DNA of 64,000 nucleotides from Leeuwenhoekiella sp. (GTDB lineage: Bacteria > Bacteroidota > Bacteroidia > Flavobacteriales > Flavobacteriaceae): assembly GCA_002708845.1 (NCBI GenBank), contig PAPI01000001.1, positions 62,001 through 126,000 of the forward strand, written 5' to 3'. Shown here piece by piece: positions 18,320 through 27,594 of this stretch. The position numbers were made by a program, and so were the translations under genes. The notes beneath the pieces were generated by a model. It was not told the DNA's origin, did no database searches, and worked only from the letters and a program-made list of their open reading frames with translations. Within the stretch, counting starts at the first letter, position 1. Each line of letters starts with the position of its first letter.

Positions 18320-21300
18320 ATGATAAAAAATAACATACTTCTAACACTTGTTAGCCTCCTGCTTTTATCGGCTTGCGCCACTTATACAAATCGATACCGT
18401 GACGGTGTAGAGGAGGAAGTTTATCCTGAAGGGAAAGAAATTGAACGCACGTTTTACCTTATCGGCGACGCTGGAAATGCAGAGATGGGTGAGAGTACGG
18501 AAGGGCTTTTGATCTTTAAAAAAATGTTGGATCAGGCTAATGATCCTAACGCGTTTGCAATTTTTCTTGGTGATAATATTTACCCGGTTGGGATGCCACC
18601 AGAAAACACACCTGAGCGGGCTCTTGCACAACATCGTATTGATGTTCAGGTTGAGGCTTTTGCTGATTTTGAAGGAACACCTATTATTATACCCGGTAAC
18701 CACGATTGGTATAATGATGGTCTTAACGGCTTAAGTCGTGAAGAGGAGTATATTAAAGAAATCACAGGCAAGAATGACATTTTTTTGCCACAAGACGGTT
18801 GTCCTTTGGTTAGTTATGATGTAAGTGATGAGGTGCACCTAATTCTATTGGACACACAATGGTATCTTGAGGATTGGAATAAAAACCCTAAAATCAATGA
18901 TAAGTGTGACAACATTAAAGACCGTGAAAAATTCTTTATTGAGTTTCAAAATGAGCTTAAGAAGAATCAGCAAAAAACGGTGATTATTGCAATGCACCAT
19001 CCTATGTTTACCAATGGGGTACACGGGGGGAAGTTTGCTTTAGACAAACACCTTTATCCCTCGCAGCAAAAGCTTCCCCTGCCTATTCTTGCATCTTTGG
19101 TAACTCAAGTACGTACTCAGGGAGGTGTATCAAAGCAAGACCGTTTTAATGAGAAGTATAACGAACTGATGAAACGCCTGCGCCTACTGGCAAAAGATGT
19201 AAAAAAATCAGTCTTTGTTTCAGGTCATGAGCACGGCCTACAGTACATTGAACACGACGAAGTACGTCAGATTGTTTCTGGTTCAGGATCTAAATCTTCA
19301 TATGCTTTTCTGGGAAATGACGGACTTTTTAGTAGCGACTATGAGGGCTTTGCACGCTTGGATATTTTTAAAGATGGCTCTTCCTTTGTGCGTTACTACG
19401 GCGCAAATCAGGAAACAGGAGAGCTGGATCTTTTTTTTCAGAAGCAGGTTTATGCTCCCGATAAGCTGGTAGATTATTCTAATCTGACTACTGAATATGA
19501 CAGTACCGTTCAAGCTTCGGTATATAGCGTTGAAGAAACTGAACGCTCAGACCTCTTTGAAAATGTTTGGGGTGAGCAGTACCGTGATATTTACGGTAAA
19601 AAAGTTACCGTACCAGTTGCTATTCTAGACACGTTGTACGGAGGACTTAAAGTAATACGACCCGGGGGCGGAAAACAAACAACCTCATTACGTCTTGAGG
19701 ATAAAGACGGGAAGGAATACAATATGCGATCTCTGCGTAAAAGCGGGGTTCAGTTTTTACAGAATACAGTTTTAAAGCAAAATGAAGATATGGAAGAAGA
19801 TCTGGAAAACAGTCTTCCTCAAAGTCTTATTCAGGATTTCTATACTTCAGCACACCCGTATGGGGCTTTTGCCATTCCTACTCTGAGCAAAGCAGCTCGT
19901 GTGCTGAGCACAACTCCAGAATTATTCTATGTGCCCAAACAACCTGCTCTGGGAATTTATAATGCAGATTATGGAGATGAACTCTATATGATCGTAGAAC
20001 GCCCCGCAGAAGAGTTTGATGGAGCAACATTTAATTATCCGGATGACATTGAAAGTACAGATGATATTCTTGATAAAGTACGCAGTGATGAGGAGAATGT
20101 TGTTGATGAAGTAACATACATACGCGCGCGTATTTTTGATATGCTTATAGGGGATTGGGATCGCAATAATGACCAGTGGCGTTGGGCGGAATATAAAAAT
20201 CAAAATGGGCAGGATGTTTTTGTACCTATCCCTCGTGATCGGGATCAGGTTTTTACCAATTTTGACGGTACCATTTTAAACATTGCTCAGACTCTTTTTG
20301 GCGCAGCAAAGCAATTTCAGGCCTATGATAAAAATCTGAAAGACATTAAATGGTTTAATAAAGAAGGTATAAAATTAGACCGGGCTCTTGCACAAAAGTC
20401 GGGCCGTGAGGTTTGGCTTGAAGAGGCTCGCTCCCTACAAAACCAAATTACAGATGCTGTTATTGAAGAGGCGTTTGATCAACTACCTGAAGAGGTACAA
20501 GGAGGTAAATCAATAACCAATATTAAAGAGAACCTCAAAGGGCGGCGGGATAATATTGTTGAGATAGCCGAAACTTATTATGAGTATTTGGCCGAATTAC
20601 AAATGGTTATTGGTACAGATAAAGATGATTATTTTGAAATTACACGGGGCGATAATCAGACAACCGTTAAAGCCTGGCGTATAAAAGGAGGTGAAAAAGC
20701 CGATCTGCTCATCAATCGAACCTATTATTCTGACGAAACCAACCAATTATGGATTTACGGTCTGGATGATGATGATGTCTTTGAAGTAAATGGAACCGGA
20801 AAGAAGCCTATTTTCATACGTATTATAGGTGGGCAAAACAATGATATCTACCGCATCTACAACGGCGAAGAACTAAAAGTTTATGATCATGAGACCTTGC
20901 CCAATACCATCGAGTCTCGTGGTGGAGCAAACTTCAGGTTAACAGATGTCTACGATTACAATACCTATGATTACAAAAAAGATATTTTACGTTATAACGC
21001 TATAACTCCTGCAATAGGTTACAACCCTGATAACGGTTTGACTCTTGGATTGAATGATGTCTATACAGTAAATGGCTTTATGCAAAACCCATATAGTCAA
21101 CAGCATCGTTTTAAAGCTAATTATTTTTTTGCAACTCAGGGGCTTGATTTGAATTATGAAGGGGAATTTGCAGGAATTCTTAACGATTGGAACCTGGTAC
21201 TCCACGGCCGATATACAACACCTAACTATACCCGTAACTTTTTTGGTTTTGGAAACGAAAGTATCAATCCTGATGATCAACAGGGTTATGATTATAATCG

Positions 21301-22030
21301 GGTGCGTGTAAGTGTTGCTGAGGTTTCCGTGGGACTCCTACGCAATTCAGATTACGGGAGTACTTTTTCAGTCAAGGCACTTCTTCAAAGTTTTGCGTTA
21401 CAGGAAAATGCTTTGCGATTTATTGAGCAGGCAAATGTGATTGAGCTGGAAGAAGCTAAGTATTTCGCCACGCTGGATGCGACTTATGAGTATCACAGTA
21501 AAGACAACAGTCTCGCCCCGACACGTGGTATGGACTTCATCTTAAATGGTGGTTTTACTAACAGCCTTAGCAATACCGGAAATCGTTTCTTATACCTGAA
21601 CCCAAGTCTGGGCTTTTACAATGCACTCAATGCAAATCGTAAGCTGGTTCTCAAGACTACAGCCCGTGCTCAGTTTAGGTTTGGCGATAACTATGAGTTT
21701 TATCAGGGAGCCAGTCTTGGAGAGAATAACAACTTGCGAGGCTATCGTTTTGACCGGTATATTGGGGGTGAAGCTTTTACCACTTCGGCAGATTTGCGAT
21801 ATGCTTTTGATACTTTTAAAACCGGATTGATACCCCTGCAAATAGGTGTTTTTGCAGGCTATGATGTAGGTCGTGTTTGGTATGACGGAGATATAAATTC
21901 AGAGAAGTGGCACGACTCTTACGGTCTGGGTTTTTGGGTTAACAGTGCAGACGCTCTTAGCGGAACCTTTAATATGTTTAGAGGTTCAGAAGGTTTTAGA
22001 GTATCCTTTGGTTTCGGTTTTAATTTTTAA
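18320..22030 (+). CDS. Calcineurin-like phosphoesterase fused to a BamA/TamA-type outer membrane barrel
   Basis: This lipoprotein of 1236 residues (lipobox LSAC, Cys19) has an N-terminal calcineurin-like metallophosphoesterase (about 45-330). All metal motifs are present: GDAGN, FLGDNIYP, IPGNHDW, AMHHPMF and VSGHEHGLQY. A long middle region (about 380-850) contains a kinase-like-looking stretch (MLIGDWDRNNDQWRW) that I cannot assign firmly. The C-terminal 350 or so residues are an Omp85/BamA surface-antigen-type barrel, with aromatic-ended strands and the block GASLGENNNLRGYRFDRYIG, and a terminal phenylalanine (FGFGFNF). It is probably a single chain spanning from the periplasm or surface into the outer membrane, acting on phosphate esters or helping insertion or export. 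Such fusions are known in Bacteroidota; the substrate is unknown. Confidence 0.85.
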   Translation: MIKNNILLTLVSLLLLSACATYTNRYRDGVEEEVYPEGKEIERTFYLIGDAGNAEMGESTEGLLIFKKMLDQANDPNAFAIFLGDNIYPVGMPPENTPERALAQHRIDVQVEAFADFEGTPIIIPGNHDWYNDGLNGLSREEEYIKEITGKNDIFLPQDGCPLVSYDVSDEVHLILLDTQWYLEDWNKNPKINDKCDNIKDREKFFIEFQNELKKNQQKTVIIAMHHPMFTNGVHGGKFALDKHLYPSQQKLPLPILASLVTQVRTQGGVSKQDRFNEKYNELMKRLRLLAKDVKKSVFVSGHEHGLQYIEHDEVRQIVSGSGSKSSYAFLGNDGLFSSDYEGFARLDIFKDGSSFVRYYGANQETGELDLFFQKQVYAPDKLVDYSNLTTEYDSTVQASVYSVEETERSDLFENVWGEQYRDIYGKKVTVPVAILDTLYGGLKVIRPGGGKQTTSLRLEDKDGKEYNMRSLRKSGVQFLQNTVLKQNEDMEEDLENSLPQSLIQDFYTSAHPYGAFAIPTLSKAARVLSTTPELFYVPKQPALGIYNADYGDELYMIVERPAEEFDGATFNYPDDIESTDDILDKVRSDEENVVDEVTYIRARIFDMLIGDWDRNNDQWRWAEYKNQNGQDVFVPIPRDRDQVFTNFDGTILNIAQTLFGAAKQFQAYDKNLKDIKWFNKEGIKLDRALAQKSGREVWLEEARSLQNQITDAVIEEAFDQLPEEVQGGKSITNIKENLKGRRDNIVEIAETYYEYLAELQMVIGTDKDDYFEITRGDNQTTVKAWRIKGGEKADLLINRTYYSDETNQLWIYGLDDDDVFEVNGTGKKPIFIRIIGGQNNDIYRIYNGEELKVYDHETLPNTIESRGGANFRLTDVYDYNTYDYKKDILRYNAITPAIGYNPDNGLTLGLNDVYTVNGFMQNPYSQQHRFKANYFFATQGLDLNYEGEFAGILNDWNLVLHGRYTTPNYTRNFFGFGNESINPDDQQGYDYNRVRVSVAEVSVGLLRNSDYGSTFSVKALLQSFALQENALRFIEQANVIELEEAKYFATLDATYEYHSKDNSLAPTRGMDFILNGGFTNSLSNTGNRFLYLNPSLGFYNALNANRKLVLKTTARAQFRFGDNYEFYQGASLGENNNLRGYRFDRYIGGEAFTTSADLRYAFDTFKTGLIPLQIGVFAGYDVGRVWYDGDINSEKWHDSYGLGFWVNSADALSGTFNMFRGSEGFRVSFGFGFNF

Positions 22031-22052
22031 AAGAACAATTCTTAAATACATT

Positions 22053-23618
22053 ATGAAAGAAGTAGAAAACGCAGATAATATCGACAAGCGGGAGCGTGTA
22101 GATACCATTAATCTTGAATATTTAGATATCAAAGATTTTCAGGAATTGAAGGAAATTATGATCGCGGTTTATCCTTCTATTCCAGATCCCTACTGGGAGA
22201 AAAAACATCTCAAAAAACTGGTTACAGTTTTTCCGGAGGGTCAGGTCGTGGTTAAGGTTAATGGAGAGATAGCCGGTTGTGCCTTATCCATAATTGTAGA
22301 TTATGATAAATTTTCAGACAAACACACGTACTTGCAAATTACCGGTAACGAGAGTTTTAGTACACATACCCCAAAAGGAAATGTGTTGTATGGTATAGAT
22401 ATTTTTATTTCGCATAAATACCGTGGAATGCGTATAGGTCGCAGACTTTATGATTACCGCAAGGAGTTATGCGAAAACCTCAATCTGGAACGGATAGTTT
22501 TTGGCGGACGTTTACCCAATTATCATCAGTATGCAAAAGAATTGAGCCCGAAGCAATACATTGAAAAGGTACGTACCCGTGAAATCAATGATCCCGTTCT
22601 AGATTTTCAGCTAAGTAATGATTTTCACGTAAAACGAATTATTACCAACTACCTGGAAGGGGATAAGCAGTCTAAGGAATACGCGGCGCTTCTGGAGTGG
22701 GATAATATTTACTATCAAAAGCCCGAAAAGCGACCTGCAAGTGTCAAAACTGTAGTGCGTTTGGGGCTGGTACAATGGCAAATGCGTACCTACAAGAATT
22801 TTGAAGAGCTCATTGAGCAGGCCGAATACTTTATAGATACCATTTCCGGTTACCGCTCTGACTTTGCCTTATTTCCTGAATTCTTTAATGCGCCACTTAT
22901 GGCGGCCTATAACCACCTTTCAGAACCCGATGCGATACGTGAGCTTGCTAAGTATACCGAACGCATACGGGATCGGTTCTCAGAACTCTCAGTAAGCTAT
23001 AACATCAATATCATTACCGGTAGTATGCCCTATATTGAAGATGGGACGCTTTACAATGTGGGATTTCTATGTAAACGGGATGGTACGATTGAGAAGTTTT
23101 ACAAGCTTCACGTTACTCCTGATGAAGCAAAAGCCTGGGGTATGAGCGGAGGCGAAAAGCTCAAAACCTTCAATACCGACTGTGGTAAGATAGGTATTTT
23201 AATTTGCTACGATGTAGAATTCCCCGAGCTGGGACGTCTACTGGCAGATGAGGGTATGGATATTCTTTTTGTTCCTTTCCTTACCGATACTCAAAATGGG
23301 TACAGCCGCGTAAGGCACTGCGCGCAGGCACGTGCAATTGAAAATGAGTGCTATGTGGCCATTGCAGGTAGTGTGGGGAATATTCCGAAAGTACATAATA
23401 TGGATATGCAATTTGCCCAAAGTATGGTGCTTACACCCTGTGATTTTCAGTTTCCTACAAATGGAGTCAAGGCTGAAGCTACACCAAATGCCGAAATGAT
23501 TCTGGTAGCTGATGTGGATCTTGATTTGCTAAAAGAACTCAATCAATTTGGTAGCGTGCATAATCTGGTAGATCGCAGAAAAGATTTATTCACGTTAAAG
23601 TGGAAGAATAGGAAGTAG
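22053..23618 (+). CDS. Bifunctional GNAT acetyltransferase / carbon-nitrogen hydrolase
   Basis: This is a two-domain cytoplasmic enzyme of 521 residues. The N-terminal GNAT fold (about 18-215) has the acetyl-CoA loop RGMRIGRRL (124-132). The C-terminal nitrilase-superfamily domain (about 234-510) has the complete Glu276-Lys351-Cys385 triad in FPEFF, KFYKLH and ILICYDVEFPE. The family hydrolyses amides or N-carbamoyl compounds; a joined transferase suggests amide or amine tailoring, but the substrate is unknown. The ATG at 22053 is used, 22 bases after the preceding stop; an in-frame ATG at 21945 would lie inside the barrel gene and adds no domain. It converges with the next gene with no gap. 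Confidence 0.9.
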   Translation: MKEVENADNIDKRERVDTINLEYLDIKDFQELKEIMIAVYPSIPDPYWEKKHLKKLVTVFPEGQVVVKVNGEIAGCALSIIVDYDKFSDKHTYLQITGNESFSTHTPKGNVLYGIDIFISHKYRGMRIGRRLYDYRKELCENLNLERIVFGGRLPNYHQYAKELSPKQYIEKVRTREINDPVLDFQLSNDFHVKRIITNYLEGDKQSKEYAALLEWDNIYYQKPEKRPASVKTVVRLGLVQWQMRTYKNFEELIEQAEYFIDTISGYRSDFALFPEFFNAPLMAAYNHLSEPDAIRELAKYTERIRDRFSELSVSYNINIITGSMPYIEDGTLYNVGFLCKRDGTIEKFYKLHVTPDEAKAWGMSGGEKLKTFNTDCGKIGILICYDVEFPELGRLLADEGMDILFVPFLTDTQNGYSRVRHCAQARAIENECYVAIAGSVGNIPKVHNMDMQFAQSMVLTPCDFQFPTNGVKAEATPNAEMILVADVDLDLLKELNQFGSVHNLVDRRKDLFTLKWKNRK

Positions 23619-24758
23619 TTAATCTCGCGGAAGTAGTTGATAATTTTCATCATCTACTTCTACAACCTGATAGGTTTTAAACAACCATTCGCTTTGATCT
23701 TTGTTGAGCTGCATCACAGCATCGTGTTCAAAATTTTTATGCACACGTGCATTTTTAAAGATGGCGTCTTTAATTACAGTTTTGACCAGGCTTGCATTGC
23801 GCAGGTCACTGCCTGTAAGGTCTGCCTTAGCAAAATCGGAACGATCTAAAATGGCGTTTTGTAACTGTGCATTTTCGAGATCAGCTTCATTAAAGCTGGT
23901 ATAACTTAGGTTGGTGTTTTCCAGGCGCGCACGAGTTAGTTTGGCATTTTTAAAATCGGTACCTGTAAAATTAGAGTTTCTTAAATCTGCATTAGATAGG
24001 TTGATTTCCAGCAAATCTGCTCCCTTAAGCGTGATGTCCCTCAGTTCTGCATAGGTAAAATCAAGACGGTTTATAAGTTTTCCGTTGCTGCGACTGCGGG
24101 AAGTAGCGTTGAGGTTTATGCCAGTTTCGAGTAAGGAAACAAGCAGATATCCTCGCTCCGGACTAATAACCTGTTTAATGAGGCTGTCATTTTCCAGATA
24201 TTTATAGGGTTTAAGCATCTTACTTAAAGAGATCAATCTGCCTGCAGTAGCATCATTGATGTTATTTTGCGGGTTAGACCGCACATCATCGCTTATTTCT
24301 TTCAGCATGGTATCCATTAGCAAAAGCGTTTGTCCACGGCGTTCAGCTTCCTGAAGATAGGTTTGCTGGTCGAGACGGTTATTCTGCTGCTTAAACATTT
24401 CGCTTTGCCCGGTTATTAATTTGTTTTGCTGCGAAAGATAATAGGTTTGAAAAATGAGTAGAATTGAGGGGAGAATAGCTGTAATAACCAGTAGAAAACC
24501 CACCCGTGTAAGTCTAATGATGATTGCACTGAGCAAATCTGACAACGTTTCCCTTGAAACACGCTGCTGTTCTGAAAGTTCTTCGAGAAAACGTTCAATA
24601 CTTTTTTTGAGCTTTGCACCCAATATAAAACCTGAAGATTGCTTGAGGAATGTCCACCCAATTCTCCTACGTTTCTGTTTAGACTGTTGTTGTTTTTCAA
24701 GTTTGGCTTTTAATTTTTGATTTTCGGCCTGTAAGCGTTCAAATTCTTCGGGACTCAT
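23619..24758 (-). CDS. Pentapeptide-repeat membrane protein
   Basis: A coiled-coil-like, Gln/Lys-rich N-terminus (1-35) is followed by one strong membrane segment (about 92-115, VGFLLVITAILPSILLIF), a helical region, and a pentapeptide-repeat domain (about 240-345). The domain has repeated A(D/N)LXX units such as ADLLE, INLSN, ADLRN, TDFKN and ADLEN. Such repeats form a right-handed beta-helix used in protein contacts. There is no catalytic motif. 379 residues. Its stop directly abuts that of the GNAT-nitrilase gene. The function is unknown; single-spanning proteins with a channel-like N-terminus and a pentapeptide tail are widespread in bacteria. Confidence 0.82.
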   Translation of the reverse strand: MSPEEFERLQAENQKLKAKLEKQQQSKQKRRRIGWTFLKQSSGFILGAKLKKSIERFLEELSEQQRVSRETLSDLLSAIIIRLTRVGFLLVITAILPSILLIFQTYYLSQQNKLITGQSEMFKQQNNRLDQQTYLQEAERRGQTLLLMDTMLKEISDDVRSNPQNNINDATAGRLISLSKMLKPYKYLENDSLIKQVISPERGYLLVSLLETGINLNATSRSRSNGKLINRLDFTYAELRDITLKGADLLEINLSNADLRNSNFTGTDFKNAKLTRARLENTNLSYTSFNEADLENAQLQNAILDRSDFAKADLTGSDLRNASLVKTVIKDAIFKNARVHKNFEHDAVMQLNKDQSEWLFKTYQVVEVDDENYQLLPRD

Positions 24759-24886
24759 ATAATTAAACTAGAGGTATAAAAGTAGTAAAACGAAAATCAA
24801 TCAGACATCTTATAAATAATTCAAATTTAAAGTCTGGTGTGTCAATTTTTTTTTGACAACAAAGGGGTTTAGATAACTGCATAAAA

Positions 24887-24916
24887 AAAACCGACTTCCT
24901 TTCGAAAGCCGGTTTT
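24887..24916 (-). terminator. Intrinsic terminator of the MscS gene
   Basis: AAAACCG (24887-24893) pairs with CGGTTTT (24910-24916), and the stem continues inward with one mismatch. Read on the minus strand it is followed by a run of eight T. It lies 27 bases after the stop of the channel gene at 24943. Confidence 0.75.
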
Positions 24917-24942
24917 TAGGAATTTTCAAACTATTTTTGATT

Positions 24943-25884
24943 TTATTCTTCAAAACTATTATTTCCTGAATTTGCAATAGTAAGGGTTTCTGAACGAAAT
25001 TTGTTTTTACCAAAATCCAGCGTACGTATGGGGAATGGTATGTTAATGTCATTAGCATCAAAAGCTTTCTTAATTGCAATTATTGCCAAATCCTGAGCAA
25101 CGAGCATATCTTTTCGTTTGGTAACAGGCGCCCAGAACCGAGCTACAAAATTTATAGAACTGTCACCGAATCCTTCGAAAAAGAATTCAATTTCTTCAGA
25201 ACCTTGTTGCTCAAATTCCTTTTTTAAGGTTTCTAAGGTGAGTTTTTTTACAGCCTCAAGATCACTTTCATATCCCACTCCACAACTTATGAAAATACGG
25301 CTTCTGGCTGTTTGAGACCAGTTTTTAAATGGTGAATCTACGATACTGGAGTTGGGAACAATAACATAATTGTTATCTGATTGTCTAAGGGTTACATTAC
25401 GTAAGGTTATATCTTCTACAAAACCGGAATAATCGTTGGTTTCTACCCAGTCGCCTAGTTGTAAGCGTGGCATAAAACTTAATATTACACCACTAAAGGT
25501 GTTGTTTAAAGTTCCCTGTAATGCCAGACCTATAGCCAAACCTACAACACCGGCCCCGGCAAGTACAGAAGTAAGAACTTTATCAAGATCCATTACGCCA
25601 AGAGCAATGAAAAAACCAATTAACACCGTGATGGCAAAGGCCGTTTTACCCCCCATTACCCGAATGGAGTCTTGTTTTACACCACGCATAATCACATTGC
25701 GCACCAGTTTTGACACGTATTTGGCCAAAAACCAAAAAACACAAAAAACCAGTATGGCAATAATAAAATTAGGCAGTTTAAGAATAAGGCTTTCGCCCCA
25801 GCCCTGTAGTTTTTCAATCAGTTTAGAAAAATCAAAATTCCATTTAGAATCTGAAGCTGATTCTGTTTGTAAAAAGAATATCAT
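24943..25884 (-). CDS. Small-conductance mechanosensitive channel (MscS family)
   Basis: This inner membrane channel releases solutes on hypo-osmotic shock. It has 313 residues with three membrane segments (about 35-58, 80-100 and 108-142). The third contains the Gly/Ala-rich pore helix, GAGVVGLAIGLALQGTLNN, typical of MscS TM3. The beta domain follows (LGDWVETNDYSGFVEDITLRNV), and then the alpha/beta C-terminal domain. Length and order match the classic MscS core. A single gene 24 bases downstream of dps on the same strand, with its own terminator at 24887-24916. Confidence 0.93.
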   Translation of the reverse strand: MIFFLQTESASDSKWNFDFSKLIEKLQGWGESLILKLPNFIIAILVFCVFWFLAKYVSKLVRNVIMRGVKQDSIRVMGGKTAFAITVLIGFFIALGVMDLDKVLTSVLAGAGVVGLAIGLALQGTLNNTFSGVILSFMPRLQLGDWVETNDYSGFVEDITLRNVTLRQSDNNYVIVPNSSIVDSPFKNWSQTARSRIFISCGVGYESDLEAVKKLTLETLKKEFEQQGSEEIEFFFEGFGDSSINFVARFWAPVTKRKDMLVAQDLAIIAIKKAFDANDINIPFPIRTLDFGKNKFRSETLTIANSGNNSFEE

Positions 25885-25908
25885 ATATCAAGGTTGGTTA
25901 GTTAGGGA

Positions 25909-26397
25909 TTATTTTTTATGGTTTTCGGTCTTATTCATACGCCAGGTGTCCAACATCCAGCTTGTTTTTTCAAGCTCTCTAATGTAGGCTCCAAGCAGAT
26001 CAATAGTACCTTCATCACCTCCCTCATCTGCGGCCTTTAAAGCTTTCCGCATTTGAATTAATAGCTTTCCATGATCCTCAAGTAAAATGTGAATCATCTC
26101 AATATCTTTAGTTTCACTTGGCGACTCTGATATATTCGAAAGTTCCAGATAACGAGTTAGATGGCTTTCGGGTTGATGACGCAATGTGAGTATACGCTCT
26201 GCTAGTTCATCAATTTTGATGAGCGTATCGTTATACATTTCTTCAAATTTAGCGTGAAGATCAAAGAAGTTTTCACCAATTACATTCCAGTGAAAGTTTC
26301 GAAGCTTCTGGTAATAAATGTGGTAATCTGCCAGAAGAATATTCAGTTCAGTAACTGTTTCCTGTGTTTTATCTGCATCCAGATTAAGGTAATTCAT
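25909..26397 (-). CDS. dps: Dps family ferritin-like DNA-protection protein
   Basis: This is a dodecameric mini-ferritin that oxidises and stores iron and protects DNA under starvation or oxidative stress. It has 162 residues. The inter-subunit ferroxidase ligands of Dps are all present with the right spacing: His36 (FHWNV), His48 (DLHAKFEE), Asp63 and Glu67 (KIDELAERI). It lies upstream of the MscS gene on the same strand, 24 bases apart, so the two may be co-transcribed. The 188 bases before it hold no further gene. Confidence 0.92.
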   Translation of the reverse strand: MNYLNLDADKTQETVTELNILLADYHIYYQKLRNFHWNVIGENFFDLHAKFEEMYNDTLIKIDELAERILTLRHQPESHLTRYLELSNISESPSETKDIEMIHILLEDHGKLLIQMRKALKAADEGGDEGTIDLLGAYIRELEKTSWMLDTWRMNKTENHKK

Positions 26398-26585
26398 TTT
26401 AGTATTTCTTTTTCGTTTTTTGTTAAAATTACTAATGTTTTGATGCTAATAGTAGAATTTACAGGCGTTTAGTATAAGTTTAACTTGTGAAAAAGCCTTT
26501 ATAAGAATTAAATTGAAAATTTGTTAATAAAACCTTAAATTTTATTAAATTCTTAATTTATCTTAGAAAAAAATACAAAATCCCT

Positions 26586-27584
26586 ATGCAAGCGTCTACT
26601 CCCCCTAATTTTGCCGGTAAATGCATTTTAGTTACCGGAGGAGCCGGTTTTATCGGTTCTCACTTAATAGAAAATATGCTGGCTCTTGGAGCCTACGTAA
26701 GGTGTCTTGACAACTTTTCAACCGGAAAACAGGAAAATCTGCAATTTTTTAAAACCAATCCTAACTTTCAATTGCTTGAAGGAGATATTCGGGATTTTGA
26801 AGTTTGTAAAGAAGCAGTAAAGGATTGTGATGCGGTTTCACACCAGGCTGCTTTAGGCTCCGTGCCAAGAAGTTTAAACGATCCTATAAGTTCTCATGCG
26901 GTTAATGTCTCCGGATTTTTAAATATGCTCGAAGCAAGTCGGTTAGAACAGGTCAAACATTTTGTTTACGCAGCGAGTTCTGCAACCTATGGGGATGCTA
27001 ATGCGTTACCCAAAATTGAAAGTGAAATAGGGGAGCCTCTTTCTCCTTATGCTGCGACAAAACTGTTTAATGAAATTTATGCTGGAGTATATTTTAAAAA
27101 TTACGGTTTCAATACCATTGGTCTTCGTTACTTTAATGTTTTCGGACCCAGACAGGACCCTGAGGGGGCGTATGCTGCCGTTATCCCAAAGTTTATCTCC
27201 AGTTTAATGGAATGTGAATCTCCGGTAATTAACGGAGATGGTTCTTTTTCCAGAGATTATACTTATATAGAGAATGTGGTTCAGGCTAATTTATTAGCTT
27301 TGACCGCGACTAAAAAGCGAAGTTTAAATGAGGTATACAATATCGCTTACGGTGAACAAACCACGCTCCTGGAGTTGGTGCGAGAGATTAAAGAACGGCT
27401 TCTTAATTACAATCAGAAGGTAAGTGAGGTAGAACCCATTTTTGGTCCTGAGCGTAAGGGTGATGTGCCGCATTCATTAGCATCAATTACCAAAGCACGA
27501 CATCTTTTGGGTTATGATCCCGGGTATGACCTTAAAACAGGTTTAACAGAAACAGTAGAGTGGTACTATAAGAATTTGAATTAA
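26586..27584 (+). CDS. UDP-N-acetylhexosamine 4-epimerase-like SDR (WbpP/TviC type)
   Basis: This NAD-dependent extended SDR enzyme interconverts UDP-GlcNAc and UDP-GalNAc, or their uronic acids, for surface polysaccharide. It has 332 residues. The Rossmann motif [10 protein letters not shown] starts near residue 17, AASSATYG holds the catalytic Thr/Ser region, and the YxxxK pair is Tyr155-Lys159 (SPYAATK). [12 protein letters not shown] and the block around [12 protein letters not shown] are typical of the WbpP group. It is the first gene of a tight seven-gene operon; the next starts 10 bases later. The exact sugar cannot be fixed from sequence. The promoter is not clear (TATCTTAG near 26560 is a weak -7 candidate). 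Confidence 0.88.
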   Translation: MQASTPPNFAGKCILVTGGAGFIGSHLIENMLALGAYVRCLDNFSTGKQENLQFFKTNPNFQLLEGDIRDFEVCKEAVKDCDAVSHQAALGSVPRSLNDPISSHAVNVSGFLNMLEASRLEQVKHFVYAASSATYGDANALPKIESEIGEPLSPYAATKLFNEIYAGVYFKNYGFNTIGLRYFNVFGPRQDPEGAYAAVIPKFISSLMECESPVINGDGSFSRDYTYIENVVQANLLALTATKKRSLNEVYNIAYGEQTTLLELVREIKERLLNYNQKVSEVEPIFGPERKGDVPHSLASITKARHLLGYDPGYDLKTGLTETVEWYYKNLN

Positions 27585-27594
27585 AACGGAATTG

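Noticed and set aside
21945-22052. Earlier start for the GNAT-nitrilase gene
   Set aside because: It would overlap the end of the barrel gene out of frame and adds residues without domain support; the ATG at 22053 fits better.
24836-24858. Short TGTCAA/TTGACA repeat around a T8 run as an attachment site or terminator
   Set aside because: The stem is only six bases, the loop is all T, and no mobile element is nearby.
25436-25987. A 183-codon plus-strand frame opposite the MscS and dps genes
   Set aside because: It is antisense to two well-supported genes and its translation resembles no protein.
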